Positions 25,409-33,965 are shown, numbered from the stretch's first letter. The stretch is 54,129 nt of DNA from Paraburkholderia panacisoli (GCF_008369935.1 NZ_VTUZ01000055.1:1-54129), one strand, 5' to 3'. Numbers and translations: made by a program. The notes: a model not told the origin generated them from the letters alone.

Positions 25409-25467
25409 AAAAATCTCCCAAAGTTCAGGCCGCGGAACGCGGCAAAAAATAACTACGGAACGAGCGC

Positions 25468-26586
25468 TTACTGATCGCCTACTGCCGGAATGCCGCCGCT
25501 CATGTTCACGGCGCCGGTGACGATGTACGACCCGACACCGATGAACAGAAACAGTGCGACCGCAAGACCAAGCAGCATGTAGTGCGTAAGGCGCGCGTTG
25601 CGCTTTACGGCTTCGACCACGCGTTCGAGCGAGTCACGCCCAAGCGACTTGATCGCCGCTTCGAACTGATCCCGTCCGGATGCATCAGTGATCGTGTCTA
25701 CGATCATTTCCGAGAAGATGCCCGTATCAAGGGCGCGCATCGGCTGATCAGGGCGCTGCGTCAGCCGCTTGCTCATGGTGGTCAGGTGCCAACGCATCCA
25801 CGGATCAGAGGATTTCGCCACCCGGTTGATCGCCGCGCGCAACGTCAGGTTGGAGTCGAACAACCCCGCCAACGACACGATCAGCAACGCAGCACGCATA
25901 TCGCGCCGGTTGCGCCACATCAGCGGAAACTTGTCGAACCGGTTGCGCACCGGACCGACCCAGCGCTTCAGCGAATAGAAGTACGCTGCGATCGCCCCAA
26001 TCACCACCGAAGCCGAAAGCCACCAGTACTCGTAGGCGAACGTGTCGATATGAAACAGCAAACGCCCGGCGTCAGGCCACTGTTCGAGTGGCTTTATCTC
26101 GGTGACCTGCGGATAGATCAGGCCACCGAACATCATGCAAAAACCGTACAGGTAGACCAGCAGGAACGTCGGGTAGGCCACCTGAAGCGCAGTCTGCGAC
26201 GACAGCGTACGCTTCGCGAACGCCGCCATCTCGGCCAGCTCGAAACCCCGGACGACCGCATCCTTCTGCGTCGATTCGTCAGCGATGTCGAACAGCGTGT
26301 ATTCGTCACCCGGAATAAACGGCTTGATCGCGGCGGAAAACGAGTCGCCCTTCACGAGGCGTTCGCGGACCCGAGCAAACACCTTCCATTCAATCCGGTC
26401 ACGCGCCTTATTGCGCTTCTCATAGGTTTCGAGACGTTCACGCAGGGTTTCAACGTCACGAAGTCCCTTCTTCTCGATATCGAGGCGCGTTTCCTTGTAG
26501 AAGGTTTCGCGCACACTCTGGAAACGCCACCGCGCGATGCGCATCTGTGTCGCTTCGGGGAGCATGCCGACCAACGAACTGAACAT
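25468..26586 (-). CDS. type IV pilus inner-membrane platform protein (PilR/GspF family), 372 aa
   Basis: The membrane base of a thin pilus, in the GspF/PilC superfamily, as in R64-type conjugative pili. Three hydrophobic regions are seen: LQVAYPTFLLVYLYGFCMM, WWLSASVVIGAIAAYFY and a C-terminal YMLLGLAVALFLFIGVGSY. The cytoplasmic repeats before and after contain FELAEMAAFAKRTLSSQ and LAGLFDSNLTLRAAI. Length is normal and the frame is intact. The pilin gene follows directly. The ATPase, secretin and prepilin peptidase genes are not in this window, so the pilus system is incomplete here. Confidence 0.8.
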   Translation of the reverse strand: MFSSLVGMLPEATQMRIARWRFQSVRETFYKETRLDIEKKGLRDVETLRERLETYEKRNKARDRIEWKVFARVRERLVKGDSFSAAIKPFIPGDEYTLFDIADESTQKDAVVRGFELAEMAAFAKRTLSSQTALQVAYPTFLLVYLYGFCMMFGGLIYPQVTEIKPLEQWPDAGRLLFHIDTFAYEYWWLSASVVIGAIAAYFYSLKRWVGPVRNRFDKFPLMWRNRRDMRAALLIVSLAGLFDSNLTLRAAINRVAKSSDPWMRWHLTTMSKRLTQRPDQPMRALDTGIFSEMIVDTITDASGRDQFEAAIKSLGRDSLERVVEAVKRNARLTHYMLLGLAVALFLFIGVGSYIVTGAVNMSGGIPAVGDQ

Positions 26587-26601
26587 GACGCATCGACCTC
26601 G

Positions 26602-27462
26602 TTAGAGTTTTCCGTCTGCACCCGGCATCACGCGGTATTGCGCGAACGACTGCATCGATCGGTTGATGAATTGTGGGTCGATTTCCCCGCGCGAAACCTT
26701 GAAAAGAGCGTGTTCATAGAGGGTCTTTCCCGTCATGTCCTCGTTATCGAACGTGCTCGTACGCTCGCTACGCCACACGGCGCGCGCACCGCTCCAGTCG
26801 CGCTTTGAAATCCGCTCGCGAAATTCCGGCGTCGGGCGGTAAAGCTCGGCCACAAGCGTCGGCCGCTTTGTGCCCCCCGCGACCTTACCGGTCGCCCCGG
26901 CCTGCGAGGTCGTCGTTGTGAATTCAACGAGGACGGTTTGATCCTCGAGAAGCGCGATGTTGCGCACGTTGACTTCGCGGATCAGTTTTGGATTGGCCGT
27001 GATTGCCTGAAACGGTGCGTCATCGCGCAGCCAGTTTTTAAACTGGTCCGTGGCAGCCCCAATCATCTGGGCCTTCACCGAGTTGATGTTGGCCGACATA
27101 CGCGACGTCTGAAGGCTGTCCGTGAGAACTGGTTCGATCGTGAACCAGCGGACCGCCATGTCGTTCATGCTTGTGCGGATTGCCTGCGAGTCAGGCTTGT
27201 ACGCGACGAGCTCGGTCACGACCGGGTGACCGCTCACATCGGCAGACACGCCGACAACTCTCGTAACCGACGGCGGTGGCTGCCGGGTCCACACTGCTCC
27301 GGCCGCGATGGCCGCGCATGCGAATGCCATGAGCACCCAACGGTTGTTCTCAACCTTCAGCTTTGTGCTGGTCTCGAAGATCACCTGAGCGGGATCTTCC
27401 TCGGCATACATGCCGGGGGCCGTGGATAGCGCGGCCCGACGCTTGTTCCTGAAAATACGCAT
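26602..27462 (-). CDS. VirB8-like type IV secretion protein, 286 aa
   Basis: Bitopic inner-membrane protein with a short cytoplasmic N-terminus and one membrane helix (WVLMAFACAAIAAGAVW). A periplasmic domain carries VirB8-like blocks such as VAYKPDSQAIRTSMNDMAVR and LIREVNVRNIALLEDQTVLVEF. VirB8 proteins join the inner and outer parts of conjugation machines. A second, shortened relative lies at 30.1-30.7 kb with the same blocks. It is 15 bp upstream of the pilR gene in the same direction, suggesting one transfer/pilus operon. The Gly-rich insert near residue 190 is weakly conserved. The VirB8 call rests on the layout and the paralogue comparison. Confidence 0.65.
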   Translation of the reverse strand: MRIFRNKRRAALSTAPGMYAEEDPAQVIFETSTKLKVENNRWVLMAFACAAIAAGAVWTRQPPPSVTRVVGVSADVSGHPVVTELVAYKPDSQAIRTSMNDMAVRWFTIEPVLTDSLQTSRMSANINSVKAQMIGAATDQFKNWLRDDAPFQAITANPKLIREVNVRNIALLEDQTVLVEFTTTTSQAGATGKVAGGTKRPTLVAELYRPTPEFRERISKRDWSGARAVWRSERTSTFDNEDMTGKTLYEHALFKVSRGEIDPQFINRSMQSFAQYRVMPGADGKL

Positions 27463-27519
27463 GGCAACCCTTGATGAATGGCTACCATTGGAACAATTTC
27501 TAAGGCGCTATTTGAGGGG

Positions 27520-27548
27520 AAAGGCACAGAGTTTTAGGTGCCTTTTTT
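27520..27548 (+). terminator. rho-independent terminator, plus strand
   Basis: AAAGGCAC, a loop, then GTGCCTTTTTT in the plus-strand direction. No plus-strand gene is seen before it, so the gene it served may have been lost, or it protects the minus-strand operon from the other side. Confidence 0.6.
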
Positions 27549-28054
27549 ACTTTGGACGTTGTGCATGAGTGCGTGGATCACGACGTCATTACGCGTTATG
27601 GCCGCTTTCGCAGAATGAGAGCTCTTTTTGGTCTCTTTTCTCGGGGCGCACAACCACACGCTATGGTAGGCGATCTTCATATGTAGCCAATTGCGGCACG
27701 GTTGCACGATTGGCTACAGTAAGCCAAAGAACATTTTGCTTTATATTCAAGAGCCTACGAAGTTGCGCAGGCCAAGGTGGTTATTACAGTGTAAAAGTAC
27801 AGCACGTCATAGGTTTATTTGTCGGTACGGCAAAACCATTGGACCCGGAACCTATTTTCAAGAAGATTCTTGCTTATCACCGGGCGGTTTCCTGGCGCAC
27901 ATGGCAAAGATTAGCGGGCTTGACTGAGTCGGCCGGTGGTATCAAATGAGTCGACGAACTTGTGGCACGGAACAGCCTGTATTCAGGCGTCTTTTCAGTG
28001 CTTTCGTTGAACAACTCTGTCGGATACTCCGTCCGTTACTCGCGAACCCGAACC
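27549..28054. other. intergenic region without a clear gene
   Basis: Short plus-strand frames overlap here without recognisable content. The base composition is more AT-rich than the neighbours, and divergent promoters for the virB8-like and HTH genes are likely in this stretch. Confidence 0.35.
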
Positions 28055-28585
28055 ATGCACACCGAACGCATTATCGCTGACCCTCTCCGTCTCGCGGCGC
28101 TTTATCACGCTGGGTACGGCGTCCAATGGAACTCGTACAGAGAAGCAGCGACAAAGCTGGCGACCCAACTCAACATGAACATCGGTTTTGCGCGAATTCG
28201 CGAAGCAGTCGCGGTTTCCGAACTCCCAGCAGAAATACTCGCGATTTTCAACGAAGCTGGGCTCGTCAATCGCACCGCGCGCAAACTCCTGAAAGCTGCG
28301 AAGACCGAGGGGGTGTCGACACTTGTTGCTCGCGCAAGGAAAGTAGATCCATCGGGGAAGTCACGGGCGGATCTGACGTCACTTGTTTGCGGTGAGGTTG
28401 CTTTCGAACGCTCGACGCAACATTACAAACCTCTATTGCTCGCTGAAACGTACGGTGATGGCCTGAAAGGGGGTAGGTGGCCGCCGTGCAGCAAAGCGAT
28501 CTCGGAGGACTCAACGGGCGAAAGGCGGGAATCGGTTCTGAAAACTGCCAGCACTTCGAGCAGCGTTCCGAGGAAGAGAGTGTGA
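28055..28585 (+). CDS. ParB/KorB-like HTH protein, 176 aa, end doubtful
   Basis: ATG at 28055 (MHTERIIADPLRLAAL). The middle is an HTH of ParB/KorB style: SYREAATKLATQLNMNIGFAR, then REAVAVSELPAEILAIFNEAGL and TARKLLKAAKT. Such plasmid proteins bind DNA as repressors or partition helpers, and a relative lies at 31.1 kb. The last about 40 residues (after KGGRW) do not look like the family. They overlap a minus-strand gene start with a leader hairpin, so the original C-terminus was probably lost there. Confidence 0.6.
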   Translation: MHTERIIADPLRLAALYHAGYGVQWNSYREAATKLATQLNMNIGFARIREAVAVSELPAEILAIFNEAGLVNRTARKLLKAAKTEGVSTLVARARKVDPSGKSRADLTSLVCGEVAFERSTQHYKPLLLAETYGDGLKGGRWPPCSKAISEDSTGERRESVLKTASTSSSVPRKRV

Positions 28586-28608
28586 CCAGCGAAGGAAAGT
28601 TGGTACAT
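28423..28608 (-). CDS. small protein, 61 aa, probably a truncated gene
   Basis: ATG at 28608 is preceded by GGAGCA and by the repeated leader hairpin of this region, which argues that a real gene started here. It begins MYQLSFAGHTLFLGTLLEVL, hydrophobic, and then turns into Ser/Pro/Arg-rich sequence where it overlaps the HTH gene on the other strand. The first about 35 residues may be genuine and the rest readthrough past a deletion joint. Confidence 0.4.
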   Translation of the reverse strand: MYQLSFAGHTLFLGTLLEVLAVFRTDSRLSPVESSEIALLHGGHLPPFRPSPYVSASNRGL

Positions 28609-28641
28609 GATTGCTCCGGAGAAAAGCATCGGGCAATCGTT

Positions 28642-28669
28642 CCCTGTCGGGCCGAGTGCCCGCGTAGGG
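28642..28669 (-). promoter_or_regulatory. repeated leader hairpin, copy 6
   Basis: CCCTGTCGGG and CCCGCGTAGGG pair with a small bulge upstream of the ATG at 28608. GATTGC and GCAATC (28609-28614 and 28633-28638) form a second stem whose loop holds the Shine-Dalgarno. Confidence 0.5.
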
Positions 28670-28703
28670 TTAAGCGCCGGAAGGCGCAGTGATAAGAAAA
28701 GGG

Positions 28704-29156
28704 TTAAGCGACGTCCAGCGCGTAGGCGATAAAGCGCGCGAGATCCCATGCGTGGCTGGACGAGAAGACCTTGGCGCGCAGCATCGGCATCACTGCGTAG
28801 CCCCGCCGGTGCGACTCCGCCGTCTCTGTGCGAAAGATCCAGTCAACATTGACAATCCAGCCTTCAGACCGGCCGATGTCCACGGACACGGCCAGCCGGT
28901 TCCATACGCTGTCGCCAGGCCAGAGTCTCGCCAGACGTGCTCCGCTTGTAGCCTCATCGGCATCGTCCAGCGTGTTCGCTGGCGCGAGCCATTCGGGTTC
29001 AAGCTCGGTGCCGTGCAACGCCTTGCAGAGGGCCTTGTAGACATCGCCGACAGTCTTGCCTTCAGTATCGAGTCGCTCGCGACCGGGGACCGCGCCCACG
29101 CCGGGAGCGGCTGGAACGGCGCTGGCGGAGGCCAGGTTCAGGGAAGCTTGTTGCAT
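28704..29156 (-). CDS. hypothetical protein, 150 aa
   Basis: Starts MQQASLNLASASAVPAAPG, an Ala/Pro-rich flexible beginning, followed by a compact domain (GDVYKALCKALHGTELEPEW; WNRLAVSVDIGRSEGWIVN) ending in a helix (AWDLARFIAYALDVA). It is not recognised. The ATG at 29156 is reached after two terminator-like hairpins, so it probably has its own promoter close to 29170. Confidence 0.5.
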   Translation of the reverse strand: MQQASLNLASASAVPAAPGVGAVPGRERLDTEGKTVGDVYKALCKALHGTELEPEWLAPANTLDDADEATSGARLARLWPGDSVWNRLAVSVDIGRSEGWIVNVDWIFRTETAESHRRGYAVMPMLRAKVFSSSHAWDLARFIAYALDVA

Positions 29157-29177
29157 TTTTGAGTTTCCAAAAGAAAA

Positions 29178-29246
29178 ACGCGCCCCGAAAGGCGCGTCAG
29201 ATGGTCGTATAGACGAAAAAAAACCGCACCCCTCTAGGATGCGGCT
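29178..29246 (-). terminator. two tandem rho-independent terminators, minus strand
   Basis: In the minus-strand sense, GCCGCATCC, a loop, GGGTGCGG and eight T come first (29222-29246). Then ACGCGCC, a loop, GGCGCGT and a T-rich tail follow (29178-29197). They close the small operon ending at 29279. Confidence 0.7.
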
Positions 29247-29278
29247 CCATGTCAGGAACGCGGCACTAGGCCACGTCT

Positions 29279-29395
29279 TTAATCAGTTTTGCCCCATTCG
29301 CGTTCACGATCACGCTTGATACCGTTGTTGTTTGTCCAGAGAAAGAACGCTGCAATGGACACGCCCAACACGAGAGTGATGATACTTGCAGTCAT
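29279..29395 (-). CDS. tiny membrane protein, 38 aa
   Basis: ATG at 29395 lies one base after the stop of the 154-aa gene, whose last codons contain the Shine-Dalgarno AAGGAGATTGA. The protein is MTASIITLVLGVSIAAFFLW followed by a hydrophilic tail NNNGIKRDRERE: one membrane helix with a charged cytoplasmic end. Strong ribosome-binding site and coupling support a real gene. It may assist the neighbouring membrane protein. Confidence 0.6.
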   Translation of the reverse strand: MTASIITLVLGVSIAAFFLWTNNNGIKRDREREWGKTD

Positions 29396-29396
29396 T

Positions 29397-29861
29397 TCAA
29401 TCTCCTTTCATAGCCAGAAATCCGACATACCACAATATTACTCCAACTACGATGAGGCTTACGGCCTCCGCTATTGTCGGTAAATCGGGAGTTGAGGCCG
29501 CGTGCACGAAACCGACGAATCCGGCGAGTGATGCGGCCGACAGCGTATGCAGATACCGGGCATTCTGCTGTCGCTGATCCTTCGATGGATAAGTAATGGA
29601 ATTCATCAGACGACGGAAACCCGCTTGCGGCTCGGTCGGCAGGTCCACACCGTACGAGCCGTCGGCAAGCACCCGGACGGGCAAAACGAATCCGTCGAAA
29701 TAGAGGCCGAAAGCCGGTGAACATTCCGACTCATCCATCGTCTTCAACAACGCCTGGAGGCGCGGGGGTAACGTCACCTTCCCCGTTTCCGGGTCGAGTG
29801 TCACCCGCTCCGTGCTCGTTGTGCCGCCGGTGTATTCAACCTTTACTTTCGCGAGTTTCAT
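29397..29861 (-). CDS. predicted membrane protein, 154 aa
   Basis: The soluble N-terminal part (about 1-95) is beta-rich, with VTLDPETGKVTLPPRLQAL and FGLYFDGFVLPVRVL. Two C-terminal membrane helices follow, around YLHTLSAASLAGFVGFVHAA and VSLIVVGVILWYVGFLA. The start overlaps the preceding stop (ATGA) and the stop almost touches the next tiny gene, so three frames are coupled. Not recognised. Confidence 0.55.
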   Translation of the reverse strand: MKLAKVKVEYTGGTTSTERVTLDPETGKVTLPPRLQALLKTMDESECSPAFGLYFDGFVLPVRVLADGSYGVDLPTEPQAGFRRLMNSITYPSKDQRQQNARYLHTLSAASLAGFVGFVHAASTPDLPTIAEAVSLIVVGVILWYVGFLAMKGD

Positions 29862-30179
29862 CGGCGATCTCCCGAACTAGTGTCAATGCCACCAGCCAGA
29901 CGCAGTCCTTCGAGAAACGACGCGTAACCGTGCACAGATTCGATCTGTTCGATCGGCACATAGTTTTCGCCGCCGCCCGTCAGGTCCGCGCGACCGCGAC
30001 GAGTGCGGAAGCTGAACGCCACACGCTGCTGGCACTGATGGTCCAGCACGTCGACGAACAGGGTCTCCGTGCGAAGCGAAACGCGGCCAGGGATGTTGCG
30101 CCGGGCCGGTTGCAGAACGATTTCATGCGAGCGCAGACGGAGATCGTGCGCAACGCGTCGTAGTAGGCGACTGCGTGGT
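29858..30179 (-). pseudogene. C-terminal remnant of an unknown protein fused to the virB8 paralogue joint
   Basis: An open frame reads coding-like from about 30179: VAHDLRLRSHEIVLQPARRN, RVSLRTETLFVDVLDHQCQQ and a Gly-rich GGGENYVPIEQ before the stop at 29858. It has no start until a GTG at 30049, and upstream it meets the virB8-like sequence in a different frame. It looks like the end of a larger protein whose front was deleted. Translation from the GTG could still give 63 residues, coupled to the next gene. Confidence 0.45.
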
Positions 30180-30731
30180 ACTCGTCGTGAACTCGACCAC
30201 GCCGGTGGAGTCCTCGAGCAGCGCTACGTTGGTGACGCGCACCTCCCGCACCAGTTTGGGATTCAGCGTGACGGCCTGAAACGGCGCGTCACCCTTGATC
30301 CAGTCGCCGAACTGGTTGCGTGCATTGCCGACCATCATGGCTTTCACGCCATTGATGCTCTTCGCCATGCGCGAAGTCTGAATGTCGTCTGTCAGAACAG
30401 GTTCGATCGTCCACCAGCGCTCGACCGCTTCCTTTAGCGAAGTGCGGATTGCCTGATCGTCCGGCTTGTAGGCCGCAAGTTGCGTAACGACCGGGTGACC
30501 GTTGACGTCCGAGTTCACGCCATACGCCTTGACGACAGACGGCGGTGGATTACGCGTGTAGACCGCTCCGCCCGCGACCAATGCCAGGATGAAACAGAAC
30601 GTTTTCCAATGGTTGGCTTCGGCGCGCAGACGCGCGCCCATGTCGAAGATGATCTTCTCTGGGTCTTCCTGTGAGTAACCGCCAGGCGCGGTAGAGAGAG
30701 CAATCTGTTTTTTGTTGTGGAATAAGCGCAT
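30123..30731 (-). pseudogene. second VirB8-like protein, C-terminus missing
   Basis: Closely follows the layout of the protein at 26602-27462: RNK/HNK start, STAPGGYSQEDPEKIIFD, a membrane helix (FCFILALVAGGAVYT), VTQLAAYKPDDQAIRTSLKE and LVREVRVTNVALLEDSTGVV. Homology stops after FTTSTTQSPTTT near 30180 and nonsense follows. About 80 residues of the periplasmic domain are missing. The two copies differ at many positions, so this is an old duplication or an import from another plasmid, not a recent repeat. Confidence 0.65.
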
Positions 30732-31110
30732 GACGGTCGATCCATTTTGGCCGACTCAATTCAATCAGGCCAAAGGGGCAGTCAGTCATGCAAAAGAGAG
30801 GCGATTTGCGCCCACTTTCAGACGCACCGTTCACATCCCCGTCAGTTGGAGCCGGCTAAGGCTCTTAACCCAGAAAGATTCAGCAAAATCGATAGCTTTC
30901 GAGGATTGACAATGGCGTTGTCTAAGTAGAATGAGGCGATATAACCCCGTATCACAGCATGGTCTTTTATAACATTTTGAATTTATTGGATCGTCCAGCG
31001 CGAGTGGCCTGATCCGGCTCAGGCTCCTTTTCGAATTGCTGCGGCGGTGGGTACAAACAACACCGGTTGGTCGATTTCTTTATTGTTGAATTGAAGGGAG
31101 GGAGCACCCG
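30732..31110. other. divergent intergenic region
   Basis: Upstream of the virB8 paralogue (minus) and the HTH gene (plus). AT-rich between 30950 and 31000. No gene seen; promoters for both directions are expected here. Confidence 0.35.
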
Positions 31111-31665
31111 TTGGAAATGTCGGAACTTGAAATTCGGAATCGCCGCACCATGGCAAGTGCGAGATTCCAAAAGATGCGTGAATCACGTGCGACACTGGTT
31201 GAGCGCGGCCGCTTCTTTGAACAATTGCTGACGGACGGCGTTTGGCCGACTCAGAGGGCCTTGGCAGCCGGGATCGGAGAATCAGTGATCCAGGTGTCGA
31301 GATGCCTTAAGGCCAGTCGGGTGCCGCAGGCGATTGCCCGTGTTTTCGGAGAACGTCAAATTTCAATTCGGACAGCGACCGCTCTCGACGAAATAGCTCA
31401 GCAGATCGGCAAGCCGAAGTTGCTCGAAAACGCGAGACGCCTTGGCGTTCGAAATGACCTGACGATCCGCTCGATCTTGACAGCACTACATACTGGAAGC
31501 ATCGGCAGTAGCGGTGAACAACGAAACGAGCAAGTGCGATTAGTCGCGAATCGGAATGAAAACTACCTGCGCCTGTACTCCCCCAATATAGCAAAGCTTA
31601 GAAAACAACTTCATATGCTCGAGATGCACATTGAACTCGCGATGCAGTTGCTCTCGCTGAGATGA
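31111..31665 (+). CDS. ParB/KorB-like HTH DNA-binding protein, 184 aa
   Basis: GGAG at 31101 fits the TTG at 31111; the ATG at 31117 is the alternative. The helix-turn-helix core reads PTQRALAAGIGESVIQVSRCLK, then ASRVPQAIARVFGERQISIRTA. These are the two helical pieces typical of the DNA-binding half of ParB and KorB. No N-terminal CTPase-like ParB domain is present. It could be a plasmid repressor or part of a split partition system. The C-terminal third (LRKQLHMLEMHIELAMQLL) looks like a coiled coil for dimerisation. Confidence 0.7.
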   Translation: MEMSELEIRNRRTMASARFQKMRESRATLVERGRFFEQLLTDGVWPTQRALAAGIGESVIQVSRCLKASRVPQAIARVFGERQISIRTATALDEIAQQIGKPKLLENARRLGVRNDLTIRSILTALHTGSIGSSGEQRNEQVRLVANRNENYLRLYSPNIAKLRKQLHMLEMHIELAMQLLSLR

Positions 31666-31773
31666 AAGCGGCCGCTGGCAACTCCCATTTTTAACCCAGT
31701 GCGCGGCAAGAACCGTCCTTCAGGATAGCGCGGACGTCGCAGGCGTCCCTGTAATCGCTGATACGATAGATTC

Positions 31774-32481
31774 ATGCAACGACTCCAGGCCTTCAAATAC
31801 GAACTGATGCCAATGGGCGAACAGCAGCGCAAGATGCGCCAGTTCGCGCAGCAGAAGAATCCTGAAGAAGACGGGAAGTTTGTCAGCTTTGCGGGCATGT
31901 GCAAATGGGTCACGGTATGGCGCAACGATGCGGAGCGTACATGGATGCGCGATGCGTCCGTGCATACCCAGCAACAGGCGCTGAAGGACCTGGAGCGCGC
32001 GCTCGGAATCTTCTTCGGAAAGCCCGCCGGGTTTCTGGCGTTCAAATGGAAGAGCCTTGCTTCGGACAACTTCCGTTACCCGGACCCGAAGCAGATCGTT
32101 TGATCGAGGGAACGGCCGCGCTTTCCTGCCGAAGCTCGGAGGCTGCTCTACCGCAAAAGCCGCATCGTGCCCGGCGAGGTTCGCAGCGCGACCGTATCAG
32201 TGCGCGCGTAAGTGGTTCGTGTCGATCCTAACGGGGCGCGAGGTCGTGCCGAACCTGTCCATGTTGTGGGTACGTCTCGGCAGACAATCGCAATCGCAAA
32301 ACGGTCGCTTGCATGCGTCCAGTGCCCGCACGAAGCCAACGCCGACCACCTCGGTGCAATCAACGTTCTAGCTGGAGAACATGCCGTGATGGCCTGTGGA
32401 GGGATGGCGCAGTCGGGCCGCTCGGTGAAGCAGGAACCCGCCGAAGGTGCGCGAGCACCCGTAGAAATTCCCGTCCTTTAG
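31774..32481 (+). pseudogene. degraded TnpB (IS200/IS605-type OrfB)
   Basis: The start MQRLQAFKYELMPMGEQQRK and FAGMCKWVTVWRND up to GFLAFKWKSLAS is a typical TnpB N-terminus. The first frame ends at 32103. The middle, with two catalytic acids, is lost or scrambled. In a third frame the end survives: ACVQCPHEANADHLGAINVL, the zinc-ribbon half with the last Asp of the RuvC site. It cannot cut DNA. No TnpA partner is present. The right end beyond it is well preserved. Confidence 0.85.
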
Positions 32482-32498
32482 GGCGGGGAGGATGTCAA
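32470..32498 (+). ncRNA. remnant right end / omega-RNA hairpin of the TnpB element
   Basis: CCCGTCC-TTTA-GGGCGGG followed by GAGGATGTCAAC matches the usual hairpin at the right end of TnpB elements, which is also the 3' scaffold of the guide RNA. The bases after GTCAAC would be the guide; here they run into the end of the rep gene. Confidence 0.55.
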
Positions 32499-33887
32499 CT
32501 ATGCTCCGTCGGCTTTGGGTTTAACAGATTTGACCTTGGTGAAAACGTAGCCCGCAAATCCGTCTCTAAGGTCAGGAAATTTCTCGATCGTCGACTCCGC
32601 CAGGTCGATAGTCGGATTTATTCCAAGCCTGCGCAGGGTTAGCTTGGCCGCTGGGCTAGCTTTATAGGTTCGCCACCAATCATCTCGCTGTTTAGACCCG
32701 GCGGCTTCATAAGCTTCCCATCCGCGCCGGACTTCCTCGCCCCTTTGGTCTTGAGCACGCACGTCCTGGGCGGCGACCCGCAAGGCCACCCTATTCGCGG
32801 CCCGCTCTTTCACTTCGACTTCGCGTTGTTCTGTCAGGGCCAGGTTTTCCTGGATCTCAACCATCTGTCGCTCGGCGTCTGAGATGATCCACCCGTCCTT
32901 CAATGCCTTCATGAAGAAACCTGCCGGACTCTTCGACACCTTGCCCAATTTCAAGCTAAACCGCGTCCGCTCGATCGCCTGTTCCAATCGTTCATCGTTG
33001 TATGTGTCGCGCGATGCAGCAATCTGGTTGAGTTGAGCGCTGGACAGCCCGAACTCCTGCTTCAACGTTTGATAGATCGCTTGCGCCTGCTCGTGGGTAT
33101 GAAGGATGCGCTCAGCCATCTCCTTGCGCTCGATGCGAAACTTCAGGCGGCCGATTTTCCGGGATCCCTGCTCGTTGCGCGTCTCATACGAGAGCCTCAG
33201 GTCAGAGACTTCGTTGATCTGGTCAATGGCAGGTACTAGCCAATCTCGTTTGAAATACTTGAACTCGTTTGCCTTGGCACCCATTGCACCTTGCCACAAA
33301 CGCAATTCATCGAGAGTAAGCCAATCCGTTTCTCCTTCATCGGCGTAGGGAAGCAAGTGGTCGTACATGACACGTGCATAGCTGAGAGTGAAGAGAGACG
33401 TAATGCGCAGGCTAAGCCAATGCGACTTGCCCGGGCCACGTATGATGCCTACAAGATCGGGGGGTACTCGAAACTGGAAGCGGCCGCCTGAGTACGAGAT
33501 ACGTCCGATCAGTTGCACTGAGCCAAAGGGCTTATCGCCATCGGCGTCAGGCGCGGTAGTCGCTTGGATCAATGCCCGTTGGGCTTCGGTGATGACCTGC
33601 TCGAGATGCGTGTTGTTGCGACTCGAGTAACGCATGAGCCACTTGAAGTAGTCCAGCTCAACGTCATACAGATCACGTACCTGTTCGTCCTGAGCAACGA
33701 TGAAATACGCCGCATCGATCAGACGTCGAGCGGCAACCCCCAGATCGATAATGCGGATGAGAACGTTCTTTCTCGCGAAGCCAATGTCGGACCGCGCTGT
33801 GTCGACCGGTAAGTCTTGGCCAGTGGCGTCGTCGAACAGAGCTAAGGCCAGTTGCCGCGATGTGGCTACCTGCCCTGCTGTCGTCAT
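32499..33887 (-). CDS. plasmid replication initiator (Rep_3-like), 462 aa
   Basis: Start at ATG 33887 (MTTAGQVATSRQLALALFDD); the longer frame would begin inside the origin. The centre has two winged-helix regions typical of iteron-binding initiators: LSLRITSLFTLSYARVMYDH, then LTLDELRLWQGAMGAKAN-FKYFKRDWLVPAIDQIN, and LRLSYETRNEQGSRKIGRL. The C-terminal third is a charged helical extension. It should bind the iterons just upstream of its gene and recruit the host replisome; at high dose such proteins pair up and block firing. A dead TnpB element lies immediately past its stop. Exact Rep group not determined. Confidence 0.82.
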   Translation of the reverse strand: MTTAGQVATSRQLALALFDDATGQDLPVDTARSDIGFARKNVLIRIIDLGVAARRLIDAAYFIVAQDEQVRDLYDVELDYFKWLMRYSSRNNTHLEQVITEAQRALIQATTAPDADGDKPFGSVQLIGRISYSGGRFQFRVPPDLVGIIRGPGKSHWLSLRITSLFTLSYARVMYDHLLPYADEGETDWLTLDELRLWQGAMGAKANEFKYFKRDWLVPAIDQINEVSDLRLSYETRNEQGSRKIGRLKFRIERKEMAERILHTHEQAQAIYQTLKQEFGLSSAQLNQIAASRDTYNDERLEQAIERTRFSLKLGKVSKSPAGFFMKALKDGWIISDAERQMVEIQENLALTEQREVEVKERAANRVALRVAAQDVRAQDQRGEEVRRGWEAYEAAGSKQRDDWWRTYKASPAAKLTLRRLGINPTIDLAESTIEKFPDLRDGFAGYVFTKVKSVKPKADGA

Positions 33888-33965
33888 ACGGCCCCCAAAG
33901 CTCGTGGTGAAAGATATCTGGAGCGGTACGGTACCGATGTGAAGGTGCCACGTCAACACAGATTA

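Noticed and set aside
25582..26808. 408-aa plus-strand frame opposite pilR
   Set aside because: His/Arg-rich shadow of a clear GspF-family gene in the opposite direction.
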